From a marine actinobacterium PHSC20C1 (GTDB lineage: Bacteria; Actinomycetota; Actinomycetes; Actinomycetales; Microbacteriaceae): 40,076 nt of DNA. The notes beneath the pieces were generated by a model. It made no database searches. It was given only the letters and a program-made list of their open reading frames with translations, and had not been told where the DNA came from. The stretch lies in NCBI GenBank assembly GCA_000153145.1, contig CH672415.1:672565-712640 (forward strand), given 5' to 3'. A program made the position numbers and the translations under genes. Below, piece by piece: positions 1 to 8,397 of the stretch (positions are counted from its first letter, which is position 1; every line of letters starts with the position of its first letter).

Positions 1-959
1 GCGCAACAAGAACTGGTGGAACCCACCCGCCGCGGGGACCCCGAATCGGCTCTGTCCTGGACCACCCTTTCCACCGGGAATCTTGCCGCCGAGCTCACCG
101 GCAAAGGGACACCCCGTGGCGTCGGACACCGTGGCAAAACTGCTCAAGGACAACGGGTTCAGCCTGCAGGCCAACGCCAAGACACTCGAAGGCGGACAAC
201 ACCCCGACCGCGACGCCCAGTTCAGCTACCTGAACAACCAGGCCGCCGAGCATCTGGATGCGGGCCAGCCGGTCATCAGCGTGGTCCGCCAAGAAAAAGG
301 GACTGGTCGGGCAGTACAAGAACAACGGTGCCGAATGGCGCCCCACAGGTGAGCCCGAACAGGTCAAGGTCCACGACTTCATCGACAAGGAGCTGGGCAA
401 GGTAAATCCCTACGGCGTCTACGATGTCGGCACCAATACCGGCTGGGTCTCGGTAGGCACCGACCATGACACCGCGGCCCTCGCCGTGAACACGATCCGT
501 TCCTGGTGGAACACCGCAGGCAAGACCGCCCACCCGCAGGCGAAACGCCTGCTGATCACCGCCGACGGCGGCGGGTCCAACGGCTACCGGACCCGGCTTT
601 GGAAAACCGAACTCGCCGCCCTGGCCGCCGAAACCGCGCTGGAAATCACCGTCTGCCACCTGCCCCCGGGCACCAGCAAATGGAACAAGGTAGAGCACAA
701 GCTCTTCTCACACATCTCCATGAACTGGCGCGGCAGGCCCCTGTCCAGCCACGATGTCATCGTCAACTCCATAGCCGCGACCACCACCAAAACGGGCCTC
801 ACCGTCCGGGCCGAACTGGACACCGAGCAGTATCCCACCGGCGTGAAGATACCCGACGCCGAAATGACCTCACTGGAGACCAGCGGGACCCTGAGCAGGC
901 ACGAATGGCACCCCGAATGGAATTACACCCTCAAACCAGGCGACACACCAACTAAATAA
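1..959 (+). pseudogene. ISAzo13-type DDE transposase, frame-broken and 5' truncated
   Basis: Three consecutive frames join into one ISAzo13-family transposase (the family annotated as Rhodopirellula-type DDE). Frame 1 reads LVEPTRRGDPES up to about base 111, frame 2 carries HPVASDTVAKLL and SLQANAKT to about base 284, and frame 3 carries KGLVGQYKNNGAEWRP, VHDFIDKELG, CHLPPGTSKWNKVEHKLF and AATTTKTGLTVRAELD to the stop at 957-959. Each shift equals one extra base, at about 109-112 and 283-288. The N-terminus lies beyond the window. Family recognition rests on the highly conserved central and C-terminal blocks. Two independent shifts mean no functional product as written; sequencing error is the alternative. 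The intact IS1380-type element starts 16 bp after the stop and may have inserted into the tail of this element. Confidence 0.8.
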
Positions 960-969
960 TCGGTGCCCC

Positions 970-990
970 CTAAGCCTGAATCCACCGGTC
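970..990. repeat. Left end of IS1380-type element: target duplication and inverted repeat
   Basis: CTAAG (970-974) is followed by the terminal repeat CCTGAATCCACCGGTC (975-990). The same 5 bp and the exact reverse complement of the 16-mer occur at the other end (2609-2629), which fixes the element boundary. IS1380-family elements are known for short 4-5 bp target duplications. Confidence 0.9.
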
Positions 991-1094
991 TGACCTTGGG
1001 TTCAACGGCGCGTTAAATAGAGAATGCCTATCTGGTCAGGGAAAATTGTTCTTACCACAGTCCAATTCGACCCAAGAAGAGAGGCATCTCTTAG

Positions 1095-2489
1095 ATGCAA
1101 CTTTCCCACAAGAATTCCGTCCTGTCAGCGAGGTTCGACGACACAAATCTCGTGTCGGCCGCCGGCCTCATCCCCGCGATGGCCTTGGCTGTAAAAACAG
1201 GTCTCGGCGACCTCACCAACAAGCACCTTCACCTGCCCGGCTACTTCGGCGCGAACGCGGGCCTGAAAGTCACCGCCCTAGTCGCAGGGATGGTCGCTGG
1301 GGCCGACTCCATCGATGACATGGCGTTGCTGCGCCACGGAGGGATGAAGAAACTCTTCACCGGCGCGTACGCCCCATCGACACTCGGTTCGTTCCTCCGG
1401 GCATTCACGTTCGGTCACGTCCGCCAGCTCGATGCGGCCGCGTGGCGGTGGCTCGTGAACCTCGCCGACACCGCGCCGATCGTGGCCGGTATCGATGAGT
1501 TCGCTCTCGTCGATATCGATGGCACCATCAAAGAAGTCCACGGGTATCAGAAACAGGGCTCCGGGTACGGCTACTCCGGAGTCCGCGGCCTGAACGCTCT
1601 CATCGGTATCGTCTCGACCCCGAGCGCGGCGCTGATGATCCTCGGGTCCCGGCTCCGCAAGGGCACTGCCGGCTCCCCACGCGGGGCGAAACGGTTCGTC
1701 GCCGATATCCTCGCGACCGTGCGCCGGCTCCGCACTGCTACCGCGTCGGGGTCGGTGTTGTTGCGCGCCGACAGCGCGTTCTATGGTCACGCGGTCGTGT
1801 CCGCGGCGCACCTTACCGGGGCGAAGGTCTCCATCACGGCCCGCATGGATCCGGCCGTGAAGCGTGCCATCGGCACGATCGCTGACGGCGCGTGGACAAC
1901 TATCCAATACACGAACGCGATCCTCGACGAGTCCTCAGGGAAGTGGGTTTCTGTCGCTGAAGTTGCCGAGGTTCCGTTCACCGCGTTCAGCAGCCGGAAG
2001 AAGACCGACCACATCGTGGGTCGTCTCGTGGTGCGCCGGATCCCGGAGCTGAATCCCAAAGAAGCGTCCGGGCAAGCGACCCTGTTCGATACCCACCGGT
2101 TCCACGCGTTCTTCACCACGTCGGATCTCGACACCGTGACCGCGGATAAGACGCATCGCGGCCATGCGATCATCGAACAGATTAACGCCGATTTGAAAGA
2201 CAGCGCCCTGGCTCATCTGCCGTCGGGGATCTTCGCCGCGAACGCGGCATGGCTCGCGTTGGCGACGATGGCCTTCAACCTGTCTCGCGCGGTCGGGACT
2301 ATGACGGGCACTGATCTTCGCAAGGCCAGAACGGGTACGATTCTCCGCAAAATCATCCAGGTCCCGGCCCGAATCTCGACCTCAGCACGCCAAGTGCGTC
2401 TGCATTTGCCGACCGGGTGGCCTTGGGAGGCGGCATGGTCGACGCTGTTCGCGGCGGCCTGCGGCCCGCCACGAACAGCGTCCAACTGA
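1095..2489 (+). CDS. IS1380-family transposase
   Basis: A 464-residue DDE transposase that cuts and joins the ends of the surrounding element. Likely catalytic acids are D142 in VDIDGTIKEVHG, D226 in LLRADSAFYG and E361 in HAIIEQINADLKDS; these blocks and their spacing, with a large insertion between the second Asp and the Glu, are typical of the IS1380 family. Length fits the family. The ATG at 1095 follows a purine-rich AGAAGAGAGG about ten bases upstream. The frame is intact, so the element may be active. The coding end overlaps a strong inverted repeat (2441-2482). Confidence 0.93.
   Translation: MQLSHKNSVLSARFDDTNLVSAAGLIPAMALAVKTGLGDLTNKHLHLPGYFGANAGLKVTALVAGMVAGADSIDDMALLRHGGMKKLFTGAYAPSTLGSFLRAFTFGHVRQLDAAAWRWLVNLADTAPIVAGIDEFALVDIDGTIKEVHGYQKQGSGYGYSGVRGLNALIGIVSTPSAALMILGSRLRKGTAGSPRGAKRFVADILATVRRLRTATASGSVLLRADSAFYGHAVVSAAHLTGAKVSITARMDPAVKRAIGTIADGAWTTIQYTNAILDESSGKWVSVAEVAEVPFTAFSSRKKTDHIVGRLVVRRIPELNPKEASGQATLFDTHRFHAFFTTSDLDTVTADKTHRGHAIIEQINADLKDSALAHLPSGIFAANAAWLALATMAFNLSRAVGTMTGTDLRKARTGTILRKIIQVPARISTSARQVRLHLPTGWPWEAAWSTLFAAACGPPRTASN
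2441..2482. repeat. Inverted repeat overlapping the end of the IS1380 transposase gene
   Basis: The perfect 11-bp arms GACGCTGTTCG (2441-2451) and CGAACAGCGTC (2472-2482) flank a 20-base GC-rich loop; outside them ATGGTC and GACCAT can pair as well. The structure sits within the last 16 codons, ending just before the stop at 2487-2489. It could act as a transcription or read-out barrier at the end of the element. No T-run follows, so it is not a classic intrinsic terminator. Confidence 0.55.
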
Positions 2490-2608
2490 CCATCCCGCCA
2501 CCCGGCCTGAAGAACCACGGAACATCATCGGCAGCAAGGCCGGACGCACCGTCATGCCCGCTGCCACGAAACTCAGATCAAACCGAAACGACCGTGCTCA
2601 CTAAACCG

Positions 2609-2629
2609 GACCGGTGGATTCAGGCTAAG
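2609..2629. repeat. Right end of IS1380-type element: inverted repeat and target duplication
   Basis: GACCGGTGGATTCAGG (2609-2624) is the exact reverse complement of the left terminal repeat, and CTAAG (2625-2629) repeats the left flank. Removing the element and one CTAAG copy would rejoin the sequence just after the ISAzo13-type pseudogene to the DNA that precedes the ABC-transporter promoter. Confidence 0.9.
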
Positions 2630-2697
2630 TAATCTAGAGGACGATTTGTCGGTTGAATCCTGAGATGCCAACTCTTACACTATATGGAGCCAAAGGG

Positions 2698-2726
2698 TTG
2701 ACACCTGATACTCTTATCATATTTAC
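2698..2726 (+). promoter_or_regulatory. Promoter with embedded palindrome before the ABC importer operon
   Basis: TTGACA (2698-2703) is a consensus -35. An AT-rich stretch containing TATCAT and TATTTA follows, with TATTTA (2720-2725) at a 16-bp spacing as the best -10. Inside the spacer lies TGATA-CTCT-TATCA (2706-2719), perfect 5-bp arms, a position where a bound repressor would block RNA polymerase. It is the only strong promoter-like sequence between the IS element and the binding-protein gene at 2779. Assignment to the GntR regulator encoded at 14484-15260 is an inference. Confidence 0.5.
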
Positions 2727-2778
2727 TTGGTTGGGCGGCTGGATCGGTCGCTACCCTTGATAGTTCAGGAGTTCAAAG

Positions 2779-4338
2779 ATGAACAGATCGAACATTCCGC
2801 TCCGGCGATCGGCATCGCGCGCGCTCGCGCTCGTGCTGTCGGCGGGTCTATTAGCGGCTTGCACTACTACTACTGGCTCAGGAAATACCGTCGCCGAGGA
2901 TCTCAACGGGAGTCTAACCTTCGGCTACTTCGAGCCTGCTACGAGCCTTGATCCCCAGCAGGGCACCTCGTCGCAGGACCTGCCTTGGCTCCTGCCCGTC
3001 TACGAGTCACTCTTCGCATATAACGAGGACGGCTCCATCGGTCTGGGTCTTCTGGACGAGTATGAGCAAACCGATCAGTCGTTGACTATGCATCTGCGGG
3101 ACGGACTCACTTTCCAAGACGGGACGTCCTTGGATGCTGATGCCGTCGTCGCGAACATCGAGCGCGGTCAAACACTTGAGACTTCGTCCGTCAAGTCGGA
3201 TCTCGCGTCGATCTCATCCGTCGAGGCTGTCGACGATCTGACGGTCGAACTCACACTCTCGGAGGGAGATGCCGCTCTTCCCGCGAAGCTCGCCGATCGC
3301 GCGGGCATGATCATCTCGCCCGCCGCGATCGAGGACGGCACGAACCTGGCCATTAATCCAATTGGTGCTGGCGCTTGGAAGCTCGTCGAGTATGCTCCGG
3401 GTGACAGCCTGCAGCTCGAGAGATTCGACGGCTACTGGAATCCGGACGCAGTCAAGCTTCAGGACTTGACCATTCGACTCATTGATGACGATGACACACG
3501 GCTCAATGCGATTCGCGCCGGCGAGGTCGACATCGCCCAGATCACGGCCGCGCAAGTCGAGCTCGCATCTGCCGACAGTGATCTCACTGTGCGTACGGAT
3601 CCGTCGCTCGCCGTCGACCACATCGGTCTGAACATTGGGACGCCGCCCTTCGACGACCCGCTCGTTCGCGAGGCGATCAACTACGCGATCGACAGGGAAG
3701 CGCTTCTCGAGGGTCTCTACCGGGGCAACGGCATCGTCGCTTGGCAGCCGTTCCCGCCGGGGTACTTTGCCAACGACCCGTCGCTCGAGAACGCCTTCCC
3801 CTATGACCCCGAGAAGGCGAAGGAACTGCTCGCCGATGCAGGGTATCCGGACGGATTCACGTTCGATCTCAAGACGAACAACCAGGCCTTCCGAGTACAG
3901 TCCTCGGAGGCGATTGCGGGCATGCTCGCCGACGTCGGGATCACAGCCAATATCATTCCTCTGGAAGGTCCCACCATCCTGGATGAGTTCTACTACCAGC
4001 TCACCGTACCGGCCTACTTCACGCCGTGGGGCGGTCGTGCGGACCCATCGCAGACCTTGGACAACCTCTTCAGTCCGACGGGGCTGAACAACCCGGCCAA
4101 GATCGCCAATCGCGAACTGACAGATCTCTTGGATGAGGCCAGGGCGTCGACGGATCAGGACGCGCGCGGAGCCCTGTTCCGTGAGGCCTCGGCGAACATC
4201 ATGGAGGAGTCTCGAATGATTCCGCTCATGTTCCCGGGCGTGACCTTCGCCATCCGCTCCAACGTGATCGGATACTCCACCGGGCTCACCGGGAAGGCCA
4301 ACTTCCTGAATGTTGGTGTAGCGGCGGAGCAAGAGTAG
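2779..4338 (+). CDS. Substrate-binding lipoprotein of a dipeptide/oligopeptide-family ABC importer (SBP_bac_5)
   Basis: A 519-residue extracellular solute-binding lipoprotein that would deliver substrate to the two permeases encoded downstream. Residues 1-28 form a lipoprotein signal: basic start, hydrophobic stretch, and lipobox LLAAC with Cys28 as the lipidated residue. The mature part has the DppA/OppA-like family features, such as VYESLFAYNEDGS, LTMHLRDGLTFQDGT, VREAINYAIDREALLEGLY and PYDPEKAKELLADAGYPDGF. AGGAG at 2767-2771 supports the ATG at 2779. Family 5 proteins carry peptides, nickel chelates, opines, sugars and other anionic compounds, so family membership does not give the ligand. 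Position beside an acyl-CoA catabolic island suggests uptake of the island's substrate, but this is inferred. Confidence 0.92.
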   Translation: MNRSNIPLRRSASRALALVLSAGLLAACTTTTGSGNTVAEDLNGSLTFGYFEPATSLDPQQGTSSQDLPWLLPVYESLFAYNEDGSIGLGLLDEYEQTDQSLTMHLRDGLTFQDGTSLDADAVVANIERGQTLETSSVKSDLASISSVEAVDDLTVELTLSEGDAALPAKLADRAGMIISPAAIEDGTNLAINPIGAGAWKLVEYAPGDSLQLERFDGYWNPDAVKLQDLTIRLIDDDDTRLNAIRAGEVDIAQITAAQVELASADSDLTVRTDPSLAVDHIGLNIGTPPFDDPLVREAINYAIDREALLEGLYRGNGIVAWQPFPPGYFANDPSLENAFPYDPEKAKELLADAGYPDGFTFDLKTNNQAFRVQSSEAIAGMLADVGITANIIPLEGPTILDEFYYQLTVPAYFTPWGGRADPSQTLDNLFSPTGLNNPAKIANRELTDLLDEARASTDQDARGALFREASANIMEESRMIPLMFPGVTFAIRSNVIGYSTGLTGKANFLNVGVAAEQE

Positions 4339-4375
4339 ACAATTAGTAGGTCTCAACGAGGAGGCGGCGGAGAAC

Positions 4376-4423
4376 ATGACAAGAATCGAAATTCACCCAG
4401 GTCCGGATGATACTCCGTGCTGA
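4376..4423 (+). CDS. Possible 15-residue leader ORF overlapping the permease start
   Basis: ATG at 4376 follows a very purine-rich stretch (GAGGAGGCGGCGGAGAAC) and encodes MTRIEIHPGPDDTPC, stopping at TGA 4421-4423. The stop overlaps the first codons of the permease gene, whose GTG start (4417) has little Shine-Dalgarno sequence of its own; the next in-frame upstream codon boundary is a stop at 4408. The best ribosome site in the gap therefore serves this short frame, consistent with translational coupling to the permease. No protein family is recognised. It may be only a coupling device, or chance. Confidence 0.35.
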   Translation: MTRIEIHPGPDDTPC

Positions 4424-5364
4424 GATTCGTTTCCCGCCGCCTCCTTGCCCTTATCCCACAGCTCCTCGTCGCTTCGCTCGTGATTTTCATCCTCACCGCG
4501 CTCATGCCTGGCGATGCGGCGATCGCTCGAGCGGGTGGCGAGAATGCGACACCGGAGCTGATTGCTGAGTACCGCGCACAACTCGGACTCGACGATCCTC
4601 TGTATCTCCGCTTCTTCCACTTCGTCGGCAATACCCTCACGGGGAATTTCGGGGTTTCATTCATCACCGGTGAGCCGGTCATCGACATCCTCGCGAGGCG
4701 TATCCCGGTAACCCTGAGCCTTGTGATCCTCGGATTCATTCTCGCCATCGCCATCGCCCTGCCCCTCGGAATATTGGCGGCGCTCAACCCCAACGGCTGG
4801 GCCGATCGTATCTCCCTCGCTGTCGCCACCACCGGCGTGGCAATTCCCAACTTCTGGTTCGGCATCTTGCTCGTGCTGCTATTCAGCCTCACGCTGAAGT
4901 GGTTGCCAGCGACCGGTTTCGTGTCCATTCAGGACAACCCGTGGCAGTGGTTTCTTCACTTGTTGCTTCCGGCGTTCACGCTCGGGCACGCACTGAGTGC
5001 CGAACTGACACGTCAGTTGCGTGCTTCGCTCGGAGACCACCTTCGCCGCGACTACGTCCGCACAATGCGCGCGGCAGGCCTAGGCGAGGTCAGCGTGGTG
5101 GGCAAGCATGCTTTGCGTTCGGCTCTTGGTCCGGCTGTCACGACGCTCGGGCTGCAAGTGCCCGTCGCAATCGGAGCTGCAGTAGTCATCGAAGCAGTGT
5201 TTGACCTGCCCGGACTGGGTAGCCAGATGGTCCAAGCTGTGTTCTCGCGAGACACACAGGTGCTGCAAGGGGTCATTCTATTCACGGTAATACTCGTTGT
5301 GCTCGGCAACTTCCTTACCGATCTAGCATACGCCGTCATCAATCCGAAGGTGAGAACATCGTGA
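4417..5364 (+). CDS. ABC transporter permease, DppB type
   Basis: A 315-residue inner-membrane permease, first of the pair forming the channel. It begins with the DppB-type N-terminal segment FVSRRLLALIPQLLVASLVIF, a single transmembrane helix followed by MPGD and an extracytoplasmic region (LGLDDPLYLRFFHF). Further transmembrane segments follow from about residue 95. The cytoplasmic EAA-like loop that contacts the ATPases is around DYVRTMRAAGLGEVSVVGKHALRSAL. Length is typical. The in-frame TGA at 4408 forces a start at GTG 4417. The stop overlaps the next gene's start by four bases (GTGA). Confidence 0.93.
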   Translation: MLRFVSRRLLALIPQLLVASLVIFILTALMPGDAAIARAGGENATPELIAEYRAQLGLDDPLYLRFFHFVGNTLTGNFGVSFITGEPVIDILARRIPVTLSLVILGFILAIAIALPLGILAALNPNGWADRISLAVATTGVAIPNFWFGILLVLLFSLTLKWLPATGFVSIQDNPWQWFLHLLLPAFTLGHALSAELTRQLRASLGDHLRRDYVRTMRAAGLGEVSVVGKHALRSALGPAVTTLGLQVPVAIGAAVVIEAVFDLPGLGSQMVQAVFSRDTQVLQGVILFTVILVVLGNFLTDLAYAVINPKVRTS

Positions 5365-6272
5365 GTCAACCGTTGGAAGTGCCTGCTGATTCGCAAGAAA
5401 CGCCAAGTAGCGATGTCATGGCTTCTGGCACGGAGTTAAAGCGCAAGGGTATCTGGCGACGTATTTTGAGTCGGGGCCCCGGTCTGGCCAGTGTCATTTA
5501 TCTCACCGTTCTTATCGGTCTCGCGATCTTCGGGCCCTTGATCGCTCCCCAAGATCCAAATCAGAATGACCTGCGCGCGGTACTCGAACCGCCGTCGATA
5601 GAACACTGGCTCGGCACAGACGCCCTTGGTCGCGATGCTCTGTCGCGACTTCTGTTTGCGAGCCAAGTCTCGCTGCTGGCGACGGCTCAGGCCGTTGCGG
5701 TCGGCTTGCTCGTGGGGGTTCTGCCGGGCGTGCTTGCGGGATACCTCGGGGGAATTATCGATACGATCATCAGCCGCATAGCTGACGTCTTGTTAAGCTT
5801 TCCATCCCTCATCCTCGCGCTTGGTATCGTCGCTATTCTCGGGCCCGGTCTCACGAACGCGATGACTGCAATCGGAATTGCATATGGGCCGCGGTTCTTG
5901 CGCATCGTGCGAGGCCAGATCCTGTTTGTTCGTGGCGAGACCTTTGTTGAGGCGGCTATCTCTACCGGCATTCCGCGATGGCGCGTTATCTGGGCACATA
6001 TGCTGCCAAACGCCTGGCCTGCACTCATCATTCAGATATCGTTCATGCTCGGTCTCACGCTCATCATTGAGTCGAGCCTCAGTTTCTTGGGGCTAGGTGT
6101 GCAGCCGCCCAACGCAAGCTGGGGATCCATGATCGGCAGCAGCAAGGCCTACATCGAGCTTGCACCGTGGCTGGCGTTCGCCCCCGGGCTGGTCATCTTC
6201 TTCACATCGCTCGCTTTCAACACCCTCGGCGATGTGCTGCGGGACGAGGTATCAGGAGGACGTGAAGGTTGA
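5361..6272 (+). CDS. ABC transporter permease, DppC type
   Basis: A 303-residue second permease. A cytoplasmic N-terminus of about 40 residues precedes the first helix, then the DppC signature FGPLIAPQDPNQND and HWLGTDALGRDALSRLLFASQ. Remaining helices surround the EAA-type loop near ETFVEAAISTGIPRWRVIWAHMLPN, and SSLSFLGLGVQPPNASWG is the usual C-terminal block. Start GTG 5361 overlaps the upstream stop (GTGA), and its own stop overlaps the ATPase start (TTGA), so the five transport genes should be made from one message in fixed ratio. Confidence 0.93.
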   Translation: MSQPLEVPADSQETPSSDVMASGTELKRKGIWRRILSRGPGLASVIYLTVLIGLAIFGPLIAPQDPNQNDLRAVLEPPSIEHWLGTDALGRDALSRLLFASQVSLLATAQAVAVGLLVGVLPGVLAGYLGGIIDTIISRIADVLLSFPSLILALGIVAILGPGLTNAMTAIGIAYGPRFLRIVRGQILFVRGETFVEAAISTGIPRWRVIWAHMLPNAWPALIIQISFMLGLTLIIESSLSFLGLGVQPPNASWGSMIGSSKAYIELAPWLAFAPGLVIFFTSLAFNTLGDVLRDEVSGGREG

Positions 6273-7309
6273 GCACTCAACAGGTGAGACAGGCTGAAGC
6301 AATACCGAGAGGACAAGCCCCCCTCGTCCGCGTCGATAATTTCTCATTAGATATAATTCGCAGTGGCGATCCGGTGGCCGTGCTGACGGGTATCAACCTG
6401 ACAGTGCACAGCGGAGAGGTCGTCGGACTCGTGGGTGAGTCCGGCTCTGGCAAGAGCACACTCGCCATGTCAATGATGGGTTTAGTGCCGAAGCGAGTGT
6501 CCCGATTACGGGGCGGGAGCATCGAGATCGACGGGTTTGAGGTTACGGGAAAGTCGACGAGGGATCTGCGGGGAATTCGCGGGAACAAAGTTGGCATGAT
6601 ATTTCAGGAGCCCATGACCAGCCTTGATCCTGCTTTCCGGGTCGGAGACCAGATTGCTGAGGTAATTCGTCGGCACCGTGGTGGCACTCGGCGGGACGCT
6701 CGGGCGGAAGCAATTGCCAATTTGAAACTAGTTGAGGTCGCTGATGCAGAGCGACGGGCCGACTCCTATCCGCACGAACTCTCGGGGGGCTTGCGGCAGA
6801 GGGTCTGCATAGCAATGGCGATCGCATGCCGTCCCGACTTGCTCATCGCGGACGAGCCCACGACCGCCCTCGACGTGACCACTCAAGCGCAGATCCTTGA
6901 CCTGTTACGACGCCTGCGCCAAGACATGGGAATGGCAATCGTACTGATAAGTCATGATCTCGCGGTCATCGCTGAGTTCTGTGATCGCGTCATGGTGCTG
7001 TACGCGGGCCAGATGATAGAGCAGGCACCTGTCGATCCGTTCTTCGATCGTCCACGTCATCCCTATTCCTCGGCATTGCTGCAATCGCTACCCGAGAATC
7101 AGAAGCCACTCGTCGAGCTATCAGTGCTACCAGGAGCTCCGCCGCAACTGGGGATGGTGGCTCCGGGTTGTCGATTCGCCGTCCGGTGCGCGCACGTTGT
7201 CGCAGGCCGATGTGATGTAGCGCCCATTCAAATGTATGGCGAGGATGCCCGCCAATACCGTTGTATCCGAGCCGATGAACTCGAACTCCCGGGAGCTGAC
7301 AATGAGTGA
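6269..7309 (+). CDS. ABC transporter ATP-binding protein, DppD/OppD type
   Basis: A 346-residue cytoplasmic ATPase. Walker A is GESGSGKST (56-64), the Q-loop is in GMIFQEPMTSLDP, the signature is LSGGLRQRVCIAMA, Walker B is DLLIADEPTTALD and the switch His is in LISHDLAVI. The C-terminal oligopeptide/dipeptide-transporter domain (HPYSSALLQSLP onward) carries the usual cysteines in GCRFAVRCAH, GRCDV and YRC. The start is TTG 6269, preceded by AGGAGGA (6254-6260) at good spacing and overlapping the permease stop. Full length for the family. Confidence 0.93.
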   Translation: MSTQQVRQAEAIPRGQAPLVRVDNFSLDIIRSGDPVAVLTGINLTVHSGEVVGLVGESGSGKSTLAMSMMGLVPKRVSRLRGGSIEIDGFEVTGKSTRDLRGIRGNKVGMIFQEPMTSLDPAFRVGDQIAEVIRRHRGGTRRDARAEAIANLKLVEVADAERRADSYPHELSGGLRQRVCIAMAIACRPDLLIADEPTTALDVTTQAQILDLLRRLRQDMGMAIVLISHDLAVIAEFCDRVMVLYAGQMIEQAPVDPFFDRPRHPYSSALLQSLPENQKPLVELSVLPGAPPQLGMVAPGCRFAVRCAHVVAGRCDVAPIQMYGEDARQYRCIRADELELPGADNE

Positions 7310-8351
7310 TGATGTAGTTCTCGCCGGTATAGACCTTGTGAAGGACTTCTCGGGACGCACCGGCCTTATCAAGCGGTCGACCGGAAACGTTCGTGCTGTC
7401 GATCACGTCACACTTGAACTCAAGCGTGGTCGCACTCTGGGGCTGGTGGGCGAGTCCGGCTCGGGCAAGTCGACTGTCGGGCGACTCCTGCTCAGGCTGA
7501 TCGATGTGAGCGATGGTGCGGTATTACTGAACGATCAGGACGTTACGCAGAGCAAGCACCGTTCGCTGCGCAAGCTGCGCAGTGCGATGCAGATGGTGTT
7601 TCAAGATCCCTACTCGTCGCTCAACCCGACTATGCGCGTCGGCGACATTATTGGCGAGCCCATCAGCTATCACCGGGGACTGCGCGGTACGGCTCGCGAC
7701 AATGAGGTCGAACGACTCTTGGTAAGTGTGGGGCTCGCAGTCGAGCAGGCTCGGCGGTTCCCAGATGAGCTCTCAGGCGGCCAGAGACAGCGTGTAGCGA
7801 TTGCCCGCGCCCTCGGTTCCGAACCAGACATCCTGGTCTGTGACGAAGCGGTGAGCGCCTTGGATATCTCGATCCAGTCCCAGATTCTCAATCTGCTTCT
7901 CCACCTGCAGAGCGAATTCGGTCTGACGATGCTCTTTGTTTCGCACGATCTCAGCGTTGTGCGGCACGTCAGTCACGACATCGCCGTCATGTATCTCGGT
8001 CAGATTGTCGAGTACGGTCCAGCGGACAGGGTTGCCGATCAGCCGGCCCACCCTTACACGGCGGCCCTCCTATCGGCGGTCCCGCAAGCCAAACCGTCGT
8101 CTCGTCGGACGAGCGAGAAGGTCATCCTGGAGGGTGATCCACCGAGCCCTTCAGCCCCGCCGAAGGGCTGCCCATTCGTGAGTCGTTGCCCCTTTGCTTT
8201 CGAGCCGTGCCACGAGTTTCGACCGGCACATACGCCTGTGAACGGTGGAGGCACCGTGGCGTGTCACTTGCAGACATCCGGTCCCACGCTTGGAGGTGCA
8301 TCGCTTGGAGGCGCAGCGTTTGACTCCGAGAAATCCGCTACGAAGCACTAA
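7302..8351 (+). CDS. ABC transporter ATP-binding protein, DppF/OppF type
   Basis: A 349-residue second ATPase, partner of the preceding one. Walker A is GESGSGKST (50-58), the Q-loop is in QMVFQDPYSSLNP, the signature is LSGGQRQRVAIARAL, Walker B is DILVCDEAVSALD and the H-loop is VSHDLSVV. The C-terminal transporter domain contains HPYTAALLSAVP and GCPFVSRCPFAFEPC. I chose ATG 7302 over an in-frame start at 7236 because GGGAG (7291-7295) is correctly placed before it and the family's normal N-terminus begins there; it overlaps the upstream gene by eight bases. Last gene of the importer operon; an AT-rich gap follows. Confidence 0.92.
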   Translation: MSDDVVLAGIDLVKDFSGRTGLIKRSTGNVRAVDHVTLELKRGRTLGLVGESGSGKSTVGRLLLRLIDVSDGAVLLNDQDVTQSKHRSLRKLRSAMQMVFQDPYSSLNPTMRVGDIIGEPISYHRGLRGTARDNEVERLLVSVGLAVEQARRFPDELSGGQRQRVAIARALGSEPDILVCDEAVSALDISIQSQILNLLLHLQSEFGLTMLFVSHDLSVVRHVSHDIAVMYLGQIVEYGPADRVADQPAHPYTAALLSAVPQAKPSSRRTSEKVILEGDPPSPSAPPKGCPFVSRCPFAFEPCHEFRPAHTPVNGGGTVACHLQTSGPTLGGASLGGAAFDSEKSATKH

Positions 8352-8397
8352 ACTAAAATAAAGTAATAGTATACTGATATAGAGAAAGAGGAGACGC
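8352..8397 (+). promoter_or_regulatory. AT-rich gap with GTATAC palindrome before the first catabolic arm
   Basis: The 46-bp spacer is far more AT-rich than the genes on each side. It contains AGTATACT (8368-8375), a perfect 8-bp palindrome sharing its GTATAC core with the palindrome in the gntR promoter (15276-15289). AAAGAGGAG (8385-8393) is the ribosome site for the gene at 8398. The gap could hold a separate promoter and operator; I see no convincing -35. Confidence 0.4.

Larger units (their letters stand above)
975..2624 (+). mobile_element. IS1380-type insertion sequence, complete
   Basis: A 1650-bp element bounded by perfect 16-bp inverted repeats (975-990 and 2609-2624) and flanked by the direct repeat CTAAG on both sides. 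It carries one transposase gene with an intact frame. Exact ends plus an intact target duplication indicate a recent insertion that has not since recombined. About 120 bp between the transposase stop and the right repeat hold no gene, apart from the hairpin that overlaps the end of the transposase gene. Confidence 0.92.

Noticed and set aside
3214-4377. 387-codon minus-strand frame over the binding-protein gene
   Set aside because: Arg- and Val-rich antisense shadow of a strongly supported lipoprotein gene; no family features.
2779-8351. Nickel-specific importer
   Set aside because: Family resemblance only; no nickel-enzyme genes nearby and a catabolic setting instead.
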